Shown: piece by piece, positions 49,900-60,976 of the stretch | Position numbering within the stretch: position 1 is the stretch's first letter | Layout of the letters: every line of letters begins with the position of its first letter | Assembly (NCBI GenBank): GCA_949752745.1 | Contig: OX457027.1 | Span: 61,424,329 to 61,488,328, forward strand | Direction of reading: 5' to 3' | Length of the DNA stretch: 64,000 bases | DNA from: Protula sp. h YS-2021 | Lineage: Eukaryota > Annelida > Polychaeta > Sabellida > Serpulidae | The notes under the pieces: model-generated | Told to the model about the DNA's origin: nothing | Seen by the model: the letters and a program-made list of their open reading frames with translations, nothing else | Databases searched by the model: none | Translations under genes and position numbers: made by a program

Positions 49900-50468
49900 C
49901 AACAGGTCTTCTTTAAGTAGATATCGGGTAGAAATCGTCCAGTCGACTGGTGTCTGTGGCTCAGTTCTTGGCTGAAGAACGTCTCAAGAAAGGAATCATC
50001 ACCAGATGTACAATTTCAGTCATTATGTTCCTAGCAGCAGTGAACGTGATTATCAAGACGGCCGAAGAGGAATGCAGAGCCCTGCAATTGGACAACAGCA
50101 GAAGCCAATGAAGGCGTTTATGGATGACCTCACGGTGGGAACCGAAAAACCGCAAGGAACCAGATGGATATTATTGCGACTGGAGGATCTAATACAATGG
50201 GCCAGAATGTCTTTTAAATCCAAGAAGTGCATTAGTTTGTTTGTTTGTTTGTTGTTTAACGTCCCGTTCACCAATTAGGATGGGTATATTAGGACGCTTA
50301 CGCCATGCACGGAACAGAACGCAGTGGGTGTATTCTTAAGACTCCCCCTCCCCACCCCACAGGGGGAAGTGCAGAAGTCCAGTCATCACAAAAGGTAAAG
50401 TGAACAAGGGCATCAGATTCAAGCTGCAGCGCGAGGTTTTACAAACAGAGAGAAGCCAGTGAAATGTC
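49900..50468 (+). pseudogene. Reverse transcriptase (FMDD) fragment, tandem copy 1
   Basis: The visible palm motif is KAFMDDLTVGTEKPQG, followed by RWILLRLEDLIQWARMSFK, a pattern of an RT family common in aquatic animal genomes. The catalytic box is FMDD rather than YADD. The frame is shifted upstream by a 7-bp deletion near 50082, and the region is split at 50232-50365 by a SINE-like insert. After the insert the frame resumes with RSPVITKGKVNK and then ends. I cannot decide the retroelement clade by eye. Confidence 0.7.
50232..50365 (-). mobile_element. SINE-like insert in RT fragment, copy 1
   Basis: Flanked by the 8-bp duplication gaagtgca (50224-50231 and 50366-50373). It begins on the plus strand with ttag(tttg)n then ttgtttaacgtcccgttcacc, which looks like the 3' end of a mollusc-type SINE in reverse orientation. 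Removing it restores continuity between SFKSKKC and RSPVITKG, supporting insertion into a coding sequence. The (TTTG) count differs among the three tandem copies. Confidence 0.7.
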
Positions 50469-51290
50469 TGGGAAAATGTAATATGAAAATGCTATACATA
50501 TAATGTAGGTACTTGCTGGTTTGATCAGATTAACTTTTAATCAAGCAGGTTATAAAATACTGCCTTCTCATATGGCTGGGTTAAAATTACTCCTGTTCTA
50601 CGGTGCTATATTCATTCAATTTATGAATACAGGCACAGCAGCTGATGGTGCAGTTATATGATAAGGCTTTCCAGTCATATGTATGCCAGCTATATCTAAT
50701 GGTGCTGCTTATCATAAAAAATTCACAATTTTTGCACATTACTTGACTATAGAAACGTAAGAAGAGTGTCAAGCGACCTTGTAACCAGCTGAAACCTATT
50801 TAGCTGAAATGTTCTGCTGACGTTTTTATCCTGTAGCAACATATTTCTAACGTGGCGAAGGACCGTCCAATGAACAGTCACAAAAAATTTAAGGATGGTT
50901 TGACGAACGGTCCCTGAGCCTGAGATTCAACTCGTATTAAATTTAATCCTGACCTTGATCCTTGGTATTCCAAAACTTAAGTACAAAAATTCCAATATGA
51001 CTGACCAATAGACTCATAACATAGCCTTTTAATTACCCTTATATCAAATTTTTCCAATACGAAAACTTTCTTCAATTTACCAAGGCATATATCCAAATAA
51101 CCGTAATAATTCTAGGAAGAGGAATATTTTAACAAACAAAAATTAGCCAGTTTTTCGATGCACAATGCGCCTGCACAAATGTGCCCAACTTCCGAAGGTG
51201 TAAAAACATGACTTGTGGGTTGACGATGCCTTGTTTTTGTTGGTGTCCACCTGTCTAAGGGATTGGCATCTGAAGAGTTGGTGTCTTCAA

Positions 51291-51859
51291 CAACAGGTCT
51301 TCTTTAAGTAGATATCGGGTAGAAATCGTCCAGTCGACTGGTGTCTGTGGCTCAGTTCTTGGCTGAAGAACGTCTCAAGAAAGGAATCATCACCAGATGT
51401 ACAATTTCAGTCATTATGTTCCTAGCAGCAGTGAACGTGATTATCAAGACGGCCGAAGAGGAATGCAGAGCCCTGCAATTGGACAACAGCAGAAGCCAAT
51501 GAAGGCGTTTATGGATGACCTCACGGTGGGAACCGAAAAACCGCAAGGAACCAGATGGATATTATTGCGACTGGAGGATCTAATACAATGGGCCAGAATG
51601 TCTTTTAAATCCAAGAAGTGCATTAGTTTGTTTGTTTGTTGTTCAACGTCCCGTTCACCAATTAGGATGGGTATATTAGGACGCTTACGCCATGCACGGA
51701 ACAGAACGCAGTGGGTGTATTCTCAAGACTCCCCCTCCCCACCCCACAGGGGGAAGTGCAGAAGTCCAGTCATCACAAAAGGTAAAGTGAACAAGGGCAT
51801 CAGATTCAAGCTGCAACGCGAGGTTTTACAAACAGAGAGAAGCCAGTGAAATGTCTGGG
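51291..51859 (+). pseudogene. Reverse transcriptase (FMDD) fragment, tandem copy 2
   Basis: Almost identical to copy 1, including the 7-bp deletion and the FMDD motif. One (TTTG) unit fewer in the insert places both sides of it in one open frame (51397-51849). That frame is a chance product of the microsatellite length and includes the insert sequence. Confidence 0.7.
51623..51752 (-). mobile_element. SINE-like insert in RT fragment, copy 2
   Basis: Same insert as in copy 1, with gaagtgca at 51615-51622 and 51753-51760. It is 130 bp, 4 bp shorter than copy 1 through loss of one TTTG unit. The same position in all three copies shows that it inserted before the triplication. Confidence 0.7.
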
Positions 51860-52679
51860 AAAATGTAATATGAAAATGCTATACATATAATGTAGGTACT
51901 TGCTGGTTTGATCAGATTAACTTTTAATCAAGCAGGTTATAAAATACTGCCTTCTCATATGGCTGGGTTAAAATTACTCCTGTTCTACGGTGCTATATTC
52001 ATTCAATTTATGAATACAGGCACAGCAGCTGATGGTGCAGTTATATGATAAGGCTTTCCAGTCATATGTATGCCAGCTATATCTAATGGTGCTGCTTATC
52101 ATAAAAAATTCACAATTTTTGCACATTACTTGACTATAGAAACGTAAGAAGAGTGTCAAGCGACCTTGTAACCAGCTGAAACCTATTTAGTTGAAATGTT
52201 CTGCTGAAGATTTTATCCTGTAGCAACATATTTCTAACGTGGCGAAGGACCGTCCAATAAACAGTAACAAAAAATTTAAGGATGGTTTGACGAACGGTCT
52301 CTGAGCCTGAGATTCAACTCGTATTAAATTTAATCCTGACCTTGATCCTTGGTATTCCAAAACTTAAGTACAAAAATTCCAATATGACTGACCAATAGAC
52401 TCATAACATAGCCTTTTAATTACCCTTATATCAAATTTTTCCAATACGAAAACTTTCTTCAATTTACCAAGGCATATATCCAAATAACCGTAATAATTCT
52501 AGGAAGAGGAATATTTTAACAAACAAAAATTAGCCAGTTTTTCGATGCACAATGCGCCTGCACAAATGTGCCCAACTTCCGAAGGTGTAAAAACATGACT
52601 TGTGGGTTGACGATGCCTTGTTTTTGTTGGTGTCCACCTGTCTAAGGGATTGGCATCTGAAGAGTTGGTTTCTTCAACA

Positions 52680-54158
52680 ACAGGTCTCTTTCAGTAGATA
52701 TCCGGTAGAAATCGTCCAGTCGACTGGTGTCTGTGGCTCAGTTCTTGGCTGAAGAACGTCTCAAGAAGGGAATCATCACCAGATGTACAATTTCAGTCAT
52801 TATGTTCCTAGCAGCAGCGACCGTGATTATCAAGACGGCCGAAGAGGAATGCAGAGCCCCTAAATTAGCAATTGGACAACAGCAGAAGCCCATGAAGGTG
52901 TTTATGGATGACCTCACGGTGGGAACCGAAAAACCGCAAGGAACCAGATGGATATTATTGCGACTGGAGGATCTAACACAATGGGCCAGAATGTCTTTTA
53001 AATCCAAGAAGTGCATTAGTTTGTTTGTTTGTTTGTTTGTTGTTTAACGTCCCGTTCACCAACTAGGATGGGTATATTAGGACGCTTACGCCATGCACGG
53101 AACAGAACGCAGTGGGTGTATTCTCAAGACTCCCCCTCCCCACCCCACAGGGGGAAGTGCAGAAGTCCAGTCATCACAAAAGGTAAAGTGAACAAGAGCA
53201 CCAGATTCAAGCTGCAACGCGAGGTTTTACAAACAGAGAGAAGCCAGTGAAATGCCTGGGAAAATGGTATGACGGCGGTTTGAGAGACACAGAAAGCTCA
53301 AGTAAAGTTGTACAGCAGCTACAGGAGCACCTGGCAAAGATACAAGACACATTACTACCCGGATGGTTCAAGGCATCGGGTTTCCAGTATGGTGTGTTGC
53401 CTAGATTGTCGTGGCCGATGTTGATGTATGATATATGAGTGGAGACAATGGAAAAGTTGTTCAGCAGGTATCTACGCAAGTGGCTATCCGTTCCCCCGAG
53501 TTTCTCAACGGTTGGCTTGTATGGAAAGACAACGGCCTTCCAGCTCCCATTGACATCTGTGGTTGTAGACTACAAGGTAATCAAGGTGTGAGGACAGGTC
53601 ATGCTACGACAATCTACAGATGATATAGTTTGAGAGGCTAACATCACAGTGAAGGGAAGTAAAAAGTGGTCGGTCCAGCGTGAAACAGACGAGGCTACAA
53701 GTCGTCTGAGACACAAAGAACTGGTTGGTACGGTCAGGCAAGGCCAGAGAGGGTTAGATGTGACGAACAGAGATGGAAAAATGCATCAGTGAAGGAAGGA
53801 GAGGATTGATACAAGAGGAGATCAGGACGAAGCAAGAAGAGGACAGATGCATGGTGCATGGACGAGATCGAAACATGCGACATCAAGAAAGCTGAACTGC
53901 AGTGATGTATTCAAGGTGGAGCCGTTGCGACTAGGGTTCCTGTTGAAAAGTGTTTTTGACCTGTTGACATCTCCTGCAAATTTAAGGCGATGGATTTTGC
54001 GTGAGGAAGACGGATGTGAGCTGTGCGGATGCCCAGAAACTCTACAGCATATCCTGTCAGCGTGCAGTATGGTCTTAACTCAAGGGCGATATCGATGGAC
54101 GAGTTTGTCAAGACTTCTGGAACGCAATATTAGTAAGAATAGACTTAAAAGTCTTTAA
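52680..54158 (+). pseudogene. Reverse transcriptase (FMDD) relic, longest copy
   Basis: The upstream part is in frame from 52727: GIITRCTISVIMFLAA, EEECRAPKLAIGQQQKP, then FMDDLTVGTEKPQG and RWILLRLEDLTQWARMSFK. After the SINE-like insert (53016-53153) similarity continues across several frameshifts and stops. The readable pieces are KCLGKWYDGGLRD, GFQYGVLPRLSWPMLMYD, SRYLRKWLSVPPS, GLYGKTTAFQLPL, RLRHKELVGTVRQGQRGL and a C-terminal CELCGCPETLQHILSAC with QGRYRW. Cys-X2-Cys plus His-X4-Cys at the end is a usual zinc-ribbon-like feature of this RT family. It is too decayed to function. Confidence 0.75.
53016..53153 (-). mobile_element. SINE-like insert in RT relic, copy 3
   Basis: Flanked by gaagtgca at 53008-53015 and 53154-53161. 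It is 138 bp, with one more TTTG unit than copy 1. It interrupts the relic between SFKSKKC and RSPVITKG. Confidence 0.7.
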
Positions 54159-54798
54159 CTGAAGACGAAGTAGTGGTGGACGCATAACACAACTACGTTA
54201 TGTAAGATAATATCTAGTAGCAGTTTCGGTAGAGCAGCAGGCATGACGTTATCTGTGCCATCATTTGTGACAAGAACTCGGGAAACTTCACTCTTTGTCT
54301 GACATCTAAAAAGTGCTTCATTTTGTGTTTGTTATAGCAAAACAAACCCAAACTCCCACATTAGCAACAATACACACTAAGCACACTCGCGAACGCAGAA
54401 TCATTTACACTGATAAACTCAGCATTGGTTTTTTCGTCTTTTTTGTTTTTGTTTTTTTTTTTAAATAATGAATTATTCATCAGGTAAATTACAGCTTCTA
54501 TAAAACACGATCACTCACATGCGATTACCAAATCAGACGATAACTTCTGTAGTCAGTCAATTACATCGCAGAGCTGTAGCCCCTGCATTCATCACGTCAC
54601 TGAACGAGCGTTTCTTCTAATAGTGCTTCCAGACGCGAACCGCACAGCCCTAAAAGATCAGAGAAGTCCTGATGGATGTATTCGCCGGACCCATCGCAAT
54701 ACGTCTCCTTACATTGGTTTGGGGATAACTGGCCTGGTGGCGATACGCTCATATGTAAAATGTGAAACAAACATAACAAGTGGGTCAGTGAAACTGAC
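54159..54798. other. No recognisable feature; T-rich tract
   Basis: Contains a T-rich stretch at about 54428-54463 and short open frames on both strands without recognisable domains. A retroelement 3' end might be expected after the RT relic, but no clear tail or hairpin is visible. Confidence 0.45.
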
Positions 54799-56424
54799 TA
54801 TGTCCTCCGCCGGCGTACAATCCCAGTATTTACAACCCTTCGTATCATATTCGTGAATTTTAAAATTCCAGCTGGGCCAATGTCCTTGGGCCAACATGGC
54901 TCATTTACAATACCAATTCTTGTTACCACCCATACTGTTTGCCAATTGTTTAAAAAAAATGTAGGCTTGAGTGTGTTAACAAACTCATTCAAATGAGTAA
55001 GGATTGGGAAAATTTCTGAAGTTCAGCTGGGCCAATGTCCTTGGGCCGACAGGGCTCATTTACAATACCGACCTTTGTGGTTCTAATACTTCCTATATCT
55101 AAAAGATTTCAACAATCGATCCAGCATTGTAGGCTTGAGTGTGTTAACAAACTCACTCAACTGACTGAGTAAGGATTGGGAAAATTTGTGAAGTTCAGCT
55201 GGGCCAATGTCCTTAGGCCGATAGGGCTCATTTACAATACCGATCCTTGTTCGTTCCAGTACTACCCATAGATACAATATCTTAACAATTGGTGAAAAAA
55301 TGTAGGCTTGAGTGTGTTAACAAACTCATTCGACCGAGTAAGGATTGGGAAAATTTGTGAAGTTCAGCTGGGCCAATGTCCTTGGGCCGACAGGGCTCAT
55401 TTACAATACCGACCTTTGTTGTTTCCAATACTTCCTATATCTAATACATTTCAACAATCGATCAAGAAATGTAGGCTTGAGTGTGTTAACAAACTCATTC
55501 AAATGAGTAAGGATTGGGAAAATTTCTGAAGTTCAGCTGGGCCAATGTCCTTGGGCCTACAGGGCTCATTTACAATACCGACCTTTGTTGGTTCTAATAC
55601 TTCCTATATCTAAAAGATTTCAACAATCGATCCAGCATTGTAGGCTTGAGTGTGTTAACAAACTCACTCAACTGACTGAGTAAGGATTGGGAAAATTTGT
55701 GAAGTTCAGCTGGGCCAATGTCCTTGGGCCGATAGGGCTCATTTACAATACCGATCCTTGTTCGTTCCAGTACTACCCATAGATACAATATCTTAACAAT
55801 CGGTGGAAAAATGTAGGCTTGAGTATGTTAACAAACTCATTCGACCGAGTAAGGATTGGGAAAATTTGTGAAGTTCAGCTGGGCCAATGTCCTTGTGCCG
55901 ACAGGGCTCATTTACAATACCGACCTTTGTTGTTTCCAATACTTCCTATATCTAATACATTTCAACAATCGATCAAGAAATGTAGGCTTGAGTGTGTTAA
56001 CAAACTCATTCAAATGAGTAAGGATTGGGAAAATTTCTGAAGTTCAGCTGGGCCAATGTCCTTGGGCCGACAGGGCTCATTTACAATACCGACCTTTGTT
56101 GGTTCTAATACTTCCTATATCTAAAAGATTTCAACAATCGATCCAGCATTGTAGGCTTGAGTGTGTTAACAAACTCACTCAACTGACTGAGTAAGGATTG
56201 GGAAAATTTGTGAAGTTCAGCTGGGCCAATGTCCTTGGGCCGATAGGGCTCATTTACAATACCGATCCTTGTTCGTTCCAGTACTACCCATAGATACAAT
56301 ATCTTAACAATCGGTGGAAAAATGTAGGCTTGAGTGTGTTAACAAAAAAGGTGTCGACAGACGGAGACGGACGGACAGACGGACAGACAAACCCGAAAAC
56401 TATAGTCCCCCGGCGGGGGACATA
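54799..56424. mobile_element. Hairpin-ended element E2 (1.63 kb)
   Basis: The left end tatgtcctccgccgg (54799-54813) matches the inverted right end ccggcgggggacata (56410-56424) at 14 of 15 positions. The right end folds as gtcccccg-g-cgggggac (56405-56421). Between them lies an array of ~170-bp monomers, then a GACGGACAGACG microsatellite (about 56353-56390), then aaaactata before the hairpin. There is no protein-coding sequence. I see no target-site duplication. The layout is the same as E1, E3, E4, E5 and E7 although the internal sequence is different. Confidence 0.7.
54870..56346. repeat. 170-bp monomers in a 511-bp trimeric higher-order repeat
   Basis: gtaggcttgagt starts at 54961, 55129, 55302, 55471, 55640, 55813, 55982, 56151 and 56323: steps of 168-173 bp. 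Monomers alternate in three types, distinguished by ccagcattgt, ggtg(g)aaaaatgt and atcaagaaatgt before the anchor. The array repeats almost perfectly every 511 bp (55129, 55640, 56151). All share agttcagctgggccaatgtc and agggctcatttacaatacc. Confidence 0.92.
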
Positions 56425-57546
56425 TGCCTCTGTCAAGAATTAGTTGAAAAGCTGTCGAAATGACAAGGAGTGATTTGTCTCGTCCATTTGACGATGCCCA
56501 ATTGAACAAATTCCAATAAAAACTGGTCAATTCGTTACTAATTCGTGAGTTTACAGCTTGTCAGTAATTCCTCTTGCTAAAGGTCCTCCATAATTTGTCA
56601 AAAACTCCTCAGTTCAAACTTGTCAATTTGTTATAAGTTCGTAAAAACTGTCAGATTGACAACGCTAAACTTGTCAACCTGACGATGCTTAACTCAGCAA
56701 TGTAAATTTGTCAAAATATGTCACTGTTCTCTAAGAACATTGTAGCCAAGCAAGTTCTAGTTAATGAAGTATAAGAAGACTGTTCCGGGACATTGTTACC
56801 CGCCGCAAACATTAATGTCTAACAATATCGGAGCGACTAGTGCACACCAACATCAGTGTATCCGAACGGGGTTTCGGATGATTCGACCCTTTACCGATTC
56901 AGCCCTTTTTGGACGATTCGGCACTACATCCTTGCTTCGGCCCTTTACCGATTCGGCCCTTTTTGGTTGATTCGGCACCACGTTTTATTATTATTCTTTT
57001 TTATTTGAGGGGCAAAAGATTTTGGGTAAAAATGAATTTTAGTCTTTTGTGTTGATAAAAGAGGCCAGATAAAGGCTTTTATTTTGTGATGAAAGGTACA
57101 GCTGAACAATTCACATATGTTAATTTGGGACATAAGTAACAATTAGTCTGCCTTAAACTGCAATCAGCTTTTACGTGATGTTCAAAATTGCAGTTCATAG
57201 AGAAATTTCCGCCTATCTGAAATATTTAGTCAGCAACCGGCCTGAAAGCATTTTAAAAATTAAAAACTTCTTTCTTATTAAATAAAAAATAAAAACGTAT
57301 TTTTTATTTATATTTTCACCGGTGACGTTTTGGCCTTGAATTTATTTGGGACATTATAGTGCCGGGGGCTTTTTGGCTGGGGACTTTTTGGCCGGGGACT
57401 TTATGGCGGCAACGTTTTAGCGGGATATATATGTTCCCAGAAGTCGGGCTATACAACACCTTTATCCTATTTGTAAAGGGCAGGACGGGACTAGATACGA
57501 AAGTTTAGCCATGTGGAATGGTACTGTAAATTGTACTTGTACTCAG
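56425..57546. other. TTGTCA-rich stretch and small repeats, no gene seen
   Basis: About 56425-56735 is rich in ttgtca/tgacaa words, like 59870-60060. A short duplication at about 56884-56977 repeats ccctttaccgattc and gccctttttgg. About 57360-57410 holds short repeats of ggggactttttggc. Short open frames over these segments mirror the repeats. The rest is A/T-rich and unassigned. Confidence 0.55.
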
Positions 57547-57766
57547 TTTGGTTTGGTTTATTGGTGCTCTAAGTCCCTTTCAGCGATCACAGCGCTATAT
57601 CAGGACTACCCTGCCACATCATACTGAAATGGGCCAATCCAGTTTGAATCCCTAAGGGGATCATAATTGAGTGCACAGCTAATAGGCATGTGCAGGATTC
57701 CAACCCGCACCGGCTAAACACCCCAGATCTTAAGGCGAACGCTCTACCAACTGAACTATCCGCCCC
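57547..57766 (-). mobile_element. Second tRNA-derived SINE with a different head
   Basis: On the minus strand it starts at 57766 with GGGGCGGATAGTTCAGTTGG, then TAGAGCG (A-box region), and carries GCGGGTTGGAATCCTGC (B-box region). This is a tRNA-like head distinct from that of the SINE at 48094. The 3' part (ttcagtatgatgtggcaggg, then ctgaaagggactta) matches the body of the 48094 SINE. It ends in an (AACC)n-like tail at about 57547. No clear target-site duplication was found. The head is too diverged to call a working tRNA gene. Confidence 0.8.
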
Positions 57767-57782
57767 CTATACTCTATGTCTT

Positions 57783-58030
57783 TTGTAATCCAGATCATTG
57801 CAAAGGTTTTATTGTAAGTCTTTTTATGTGGGTCATGACAGACAGGTTTTACTGTTTGTCTTTTCATCCGATTCTGGAAGGTGGTCGCTAAAACAGGTTT
57901 GACCGTTCGTATCCGGGTCCAGGAGATGGGCAGTACAAACAGGTTTTCTGTACGCGTATGATCTTGAAGGTGGTCGCCACAAGCAGGTTTTGCAGTAGTC
58001 ATTTGGATCTGAAAGGTGGTCGCTACGTCG
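57783..58030. repeat. Minisatellite related to 489-765
   Basis: Diverged ~48-54-bp repeats with aggttttactgt, tttttatgtgggtc and ggaaggtggtcgctaaaacagg. Both this array and the one in E1 are followed by caca(a)ccctaaccc, later by a cattttcatcggccca-like word and by aggaaggca or agaaaggca. They are therefore copies of one larger dispersed element. Confidence 0.7.
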
Positions 58031-58037
58031 CCAATTC

Positions 58038-58158
58038 CCTATTTCATTGTTTTTCTTTTCTTTTTTGCTAATAGTCAGTCATTATCTCATGAAGGTATCT
58101 ATTTCATTGTTTTTCTTTTCTTTTTTTGCTAATAGTCAGTCACTATCTAACGAAGGTA
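58038..58158. repeat. Tandem duplication, ~60-bp unit, two copies
   Basis: ctatttcattgtttttcttt ... gctaatagtcagtcattatc ... gaaggta is repeated with few changes. The small open frame across it simply repeats the same residues. Confidence 0.85.
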
Positions 58159-58290
58159 TGGTTCTGAACACAACCCTAACCCCTTTGCCTCTTGCACGGT
58201 ATGTTCTGGTACCCAAAGTATACTTACATCCATAGTATATACTTTTATCTTCGAACATTTTCATCGGCCCAAAGAACACAAGAAAGGCAC

Positions 58291-59080
58291 CACTGCGGTC
58301 TTTTTCTGTAAGTCGCCCAACAAGGATTAAAAAACTGACCTGAGAATCATGCTGATTAAAAATGAAGCCAAACCGATAAAATTACGGGACGAGAAACATT
58401 TTAAGAAGTGGGTCTAAATCATTTAAAAATAATCAGGTAAAAGGCATTTTTCAAGAAAGGTTTATCTTCGAAACATACATAAAAACTGAAAGCAATCTGA
58501 TGAAAAATCATAGAAACGTTTAAAAACTGGGCCAAACATTTTAAATGCCGCCAATTGATCAATACTTTGACCACCTTAATGACATTGTGAGGCATTTTAC
58601 TCCTTTCGAAAATTGATTTTAGATGCATAATTTGTTTCATTCATATCACTAAACTTCCAGGTCAGTTCTTTCGCATCAAACTAGTCAGACTGAGGAGAAA
58701 ATGACAAGTTTCTGATAAGTTTTGCAATTTTGTATTGTATATACATGTATATTGCACATGGTGGTTTACTTATGCCTGTGCGTATGTTGCGGATTTCGGC
58801 TATTAATAACCGTCAGGTTTTGTTATATTAGACATTAAAACGTAGAAGTTATTCACTCTTTTTTGGGTTAGATGTCAATAAGTTCACAATATGCATTGTT
58901 CATCGGAACATTGGACAATAAAACAAATTTTGCAAGTATGTTTTACAAACATCACCACATATTTCAAAACATGCAGAGAATGTGACATATGCACATTTAT
59001 GCATTAAACATATTTTCAACACGTGATAATTTGAAACTTCTAGTAATATTCATTACTAAGAAATCTCAAAGAGAAGGCGC
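58291..59080. other. No recognisable feature
   Basis: A/T-rich DNA without a supported gene or tandem repeat. Confidence 0.5.
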
Positions 59081-59858
59081 AGGCCCCAACCGGACACAAG
59101 TTGCCATTCTGGCAATTTTTTTACCGATTTGAAAAATAACACAACTTCAATATATATATTTTTACTATGCAAGGTAGCATATGCCTAAGATAAATAGTTT
59201 CAGAGAACTTGCGTGGAAACCACCTAAGTCTTAATTAGAGTTACTAAAAAATTGGCAAGTTTTGACAAGTCGTCATTTTGACAATTTTTTGCCGATTTGA
59301 AAAATAACACGACGCTGCACAACTTCAGTATATATATTTTCACTGTACAAAGTTGCATATGCCTAGGGTAAATAGTTTCGAAGAACTCGCGTGGAAATCA
59401 CCTAAGTCTTACATTACACTCATCTAATAAATTGGCTAGTTTTGACAAGTCGTAATTTTAGAAATTGTTGGCCGATTTAAAAAATAACACGCGCTGCACA
59501 ACTTCAATATATATATTTTCACTGTACAAAGTTGCATATGCCTAGGGTAAATAGTTTCGAAGAACTCGCGTGGAAATCACCTAAGTCTTACATTACACTC
59601 ATCTAATAAATTGGCTAGTTTTGACAAGTCGTAATTTTGGAAATTGTTGGCCGATTTAAAAAATAACGCGACGTTGCACAACTTCAATATACATATTTTC
59701 ACTGTACAAGGTGGCATATGCCTAGGGCAAATAGTTTCGGTGAACTTACGTAGAAACAAAACAGCATCCAAAGTGTGACACACGGTCGGACGGACGGAGA
59801 CGATCGGACGGGCAGAGGGCAATCCTATAGACCCCTCGGGCTCGCCCGGTTGGGGTCT
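59081..59858. mobile_element. Hairpin-ended element E3 (778 bp)
   Basis: The left end aggccccaaccgg (59081-59093) matches the inverted right end ccggttggggtct (59846-59858) at 12 of 13 positions. The right end can fold as agacccc(tc)gggc / gccc(ggtt)ggggtct. The core has about 3.6 monomers of ~170-180 bp (gccgattt near 59121, 59291, 59471 and 59650). A cggacggacggagac microsatellite precedes the hairpin. It is non-coding. Confidence 0.65.
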
Positions 59859-60161
59859 AAAAATTATCTGACGTTGTCACAACTTGTGGTGACGCAATAT
59901 TTGACAAATTTGTGACAAGTTGGCAACAAGTGTTTGTATAGGTGAGACGAGGCATTTGTCAGAAACTCGTCACGACCGTAACGAGCTCAAAACTTGTCAA
60001 ATTGACAATCAATTGACACGGTGTAGACAAACTATTGTCAAATTATGACGAGGAAGAATTAGGTATGCAACAGGCTTCGGGAAATTCTGAGAATGCCTGT
60101 CATACATCTGTTTATTTCATTTTTTTCTGATTTAAACTAGATGCTGTCAGACAGCTGCAGG
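59859..60161. other. TTGTCA-rich spacer
   Basis: Many ttgtca, tgacaa and tgacgagg words, similar in flavour to 56425-56735. No open frame or tRNA is supported. Confidence 0.5.
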
Positions 60162-60604
60162 ATCCCCCCGGGAAACTCACTGTCACAATAAATTAATAAC
60201 TACACGCCATTTGACAGATTCGAAACCACCGTCTATAAAGAAGTTTTATTGCTGTAATTTTGACAATTTTTGATCGATCAAACTGAAACCTTGACGTTGC
60301 ACATACACATACACTAGAGATTGCATATATGAAAGAATAATAGTTCTTACATGATTCCTTAATAGAGAAGTGGACTCCACAAGGTACCCTCGAAAGCGTC
60401 AATTTCGACAATTTTCAGGAGATTGTAATTTTGACAATTTTTGATCCATCAAACTGAAACCTTCCCGCTGCACACCTACATTCCCTCGTTATTAGCTATA
60501 TGAATGATAAAAAGTTCTAACCACTTTAGTTAACAGAGAAGTGGACTCCACAAGTTACTTACCATCGAGTGGGACAAACCTACATCCCTCCGTTTCACGG
60601 GGAT
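60162..60604. mobile_element. Hairpin-ended element E7, short and diverged (443 bp)
   Basis: The left end atccccccgggaaac (60162-60176) resembles the inverted right end gtttcacggggat (60592-60604), with one substitution and a 2-bp indel. The right end is preceded by atccctccg, allowing a hairpin. The core has two ~170-bp monomers (gtaattttgacaattttt at about 60254 and 60424). The GACG microsatellite is missing or lost. Confidence 0.5.
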
Positions 60605-60976
60605 AACAAATATATTTCTTATTTTAAAAAATGGTTATAATTTTACGATAGGATAAATTTAAAATTCCTCTGACTAGTGCCAAAATCAGGAAGATTTTCT
60701 CCCTCTCTCCACAAAATTACAAATTATTGATTGCGGAACGGTAAGTTCAGTATACTTTCAGCTTCACAGCCCATTAAGATGCGTTTGCATTTGTACTTAC
60801 TGACACTAGACAGATAAGCTCCCTCCCCCTCTCCTGCGGTTTGCCTTACAGTTCTGAGGAACTGACCTGGACAAATTCTCGATACAAAGACTATAAAAAA
60901 AAAAACTTAAATTTACCCCTTTTTTTGACAAAGTCTCTGGCCATCATTTTCATTTTCCAGAGCTTCAGTGAGCAGG
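60605..60976. other. No recognisable feature
   Basis: A/T-rich sequence without supported features. Confidence 0.5.

Larger units (their letters stand above)
49088..53267. repeat. 1.39-kb tandem triplication
   Basis: Copies are 49088-50478 (1391 bp), 50479-51865 (1387 bp) and 51866 to about 53267, each starting at taatatgaaaatgctatac. Copies 1 and 2 are nearly identical and share a 7-bp deletion relative to copy 3 near 50082 and 51473. The right part of each copy is a fragment of reverse-transcriptase pseudogene split by a SINE-like insert. The left ~800 bp is not recognised. Only copy 3 continues rightwards into the rest of the coding relic, so it is the likely source and copies 1 and 2 are the added ones. 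Confidence 0.9.

Noticed and set aside
51397..51849. A 150-codon frame in the second 1.39-kb copy as a real gene
   Set aside because: It joins RT relic, SINE-like insert and RT relic in one frame only because one TTTG unit is missing; the sister copies are broken.
57690..57766. A tRNA gene on the minus strand
   Set aside because: The head has A- and B-box regions, but the sequence between them is too long and irregular for a tRNA, and the SINE body follows directly.
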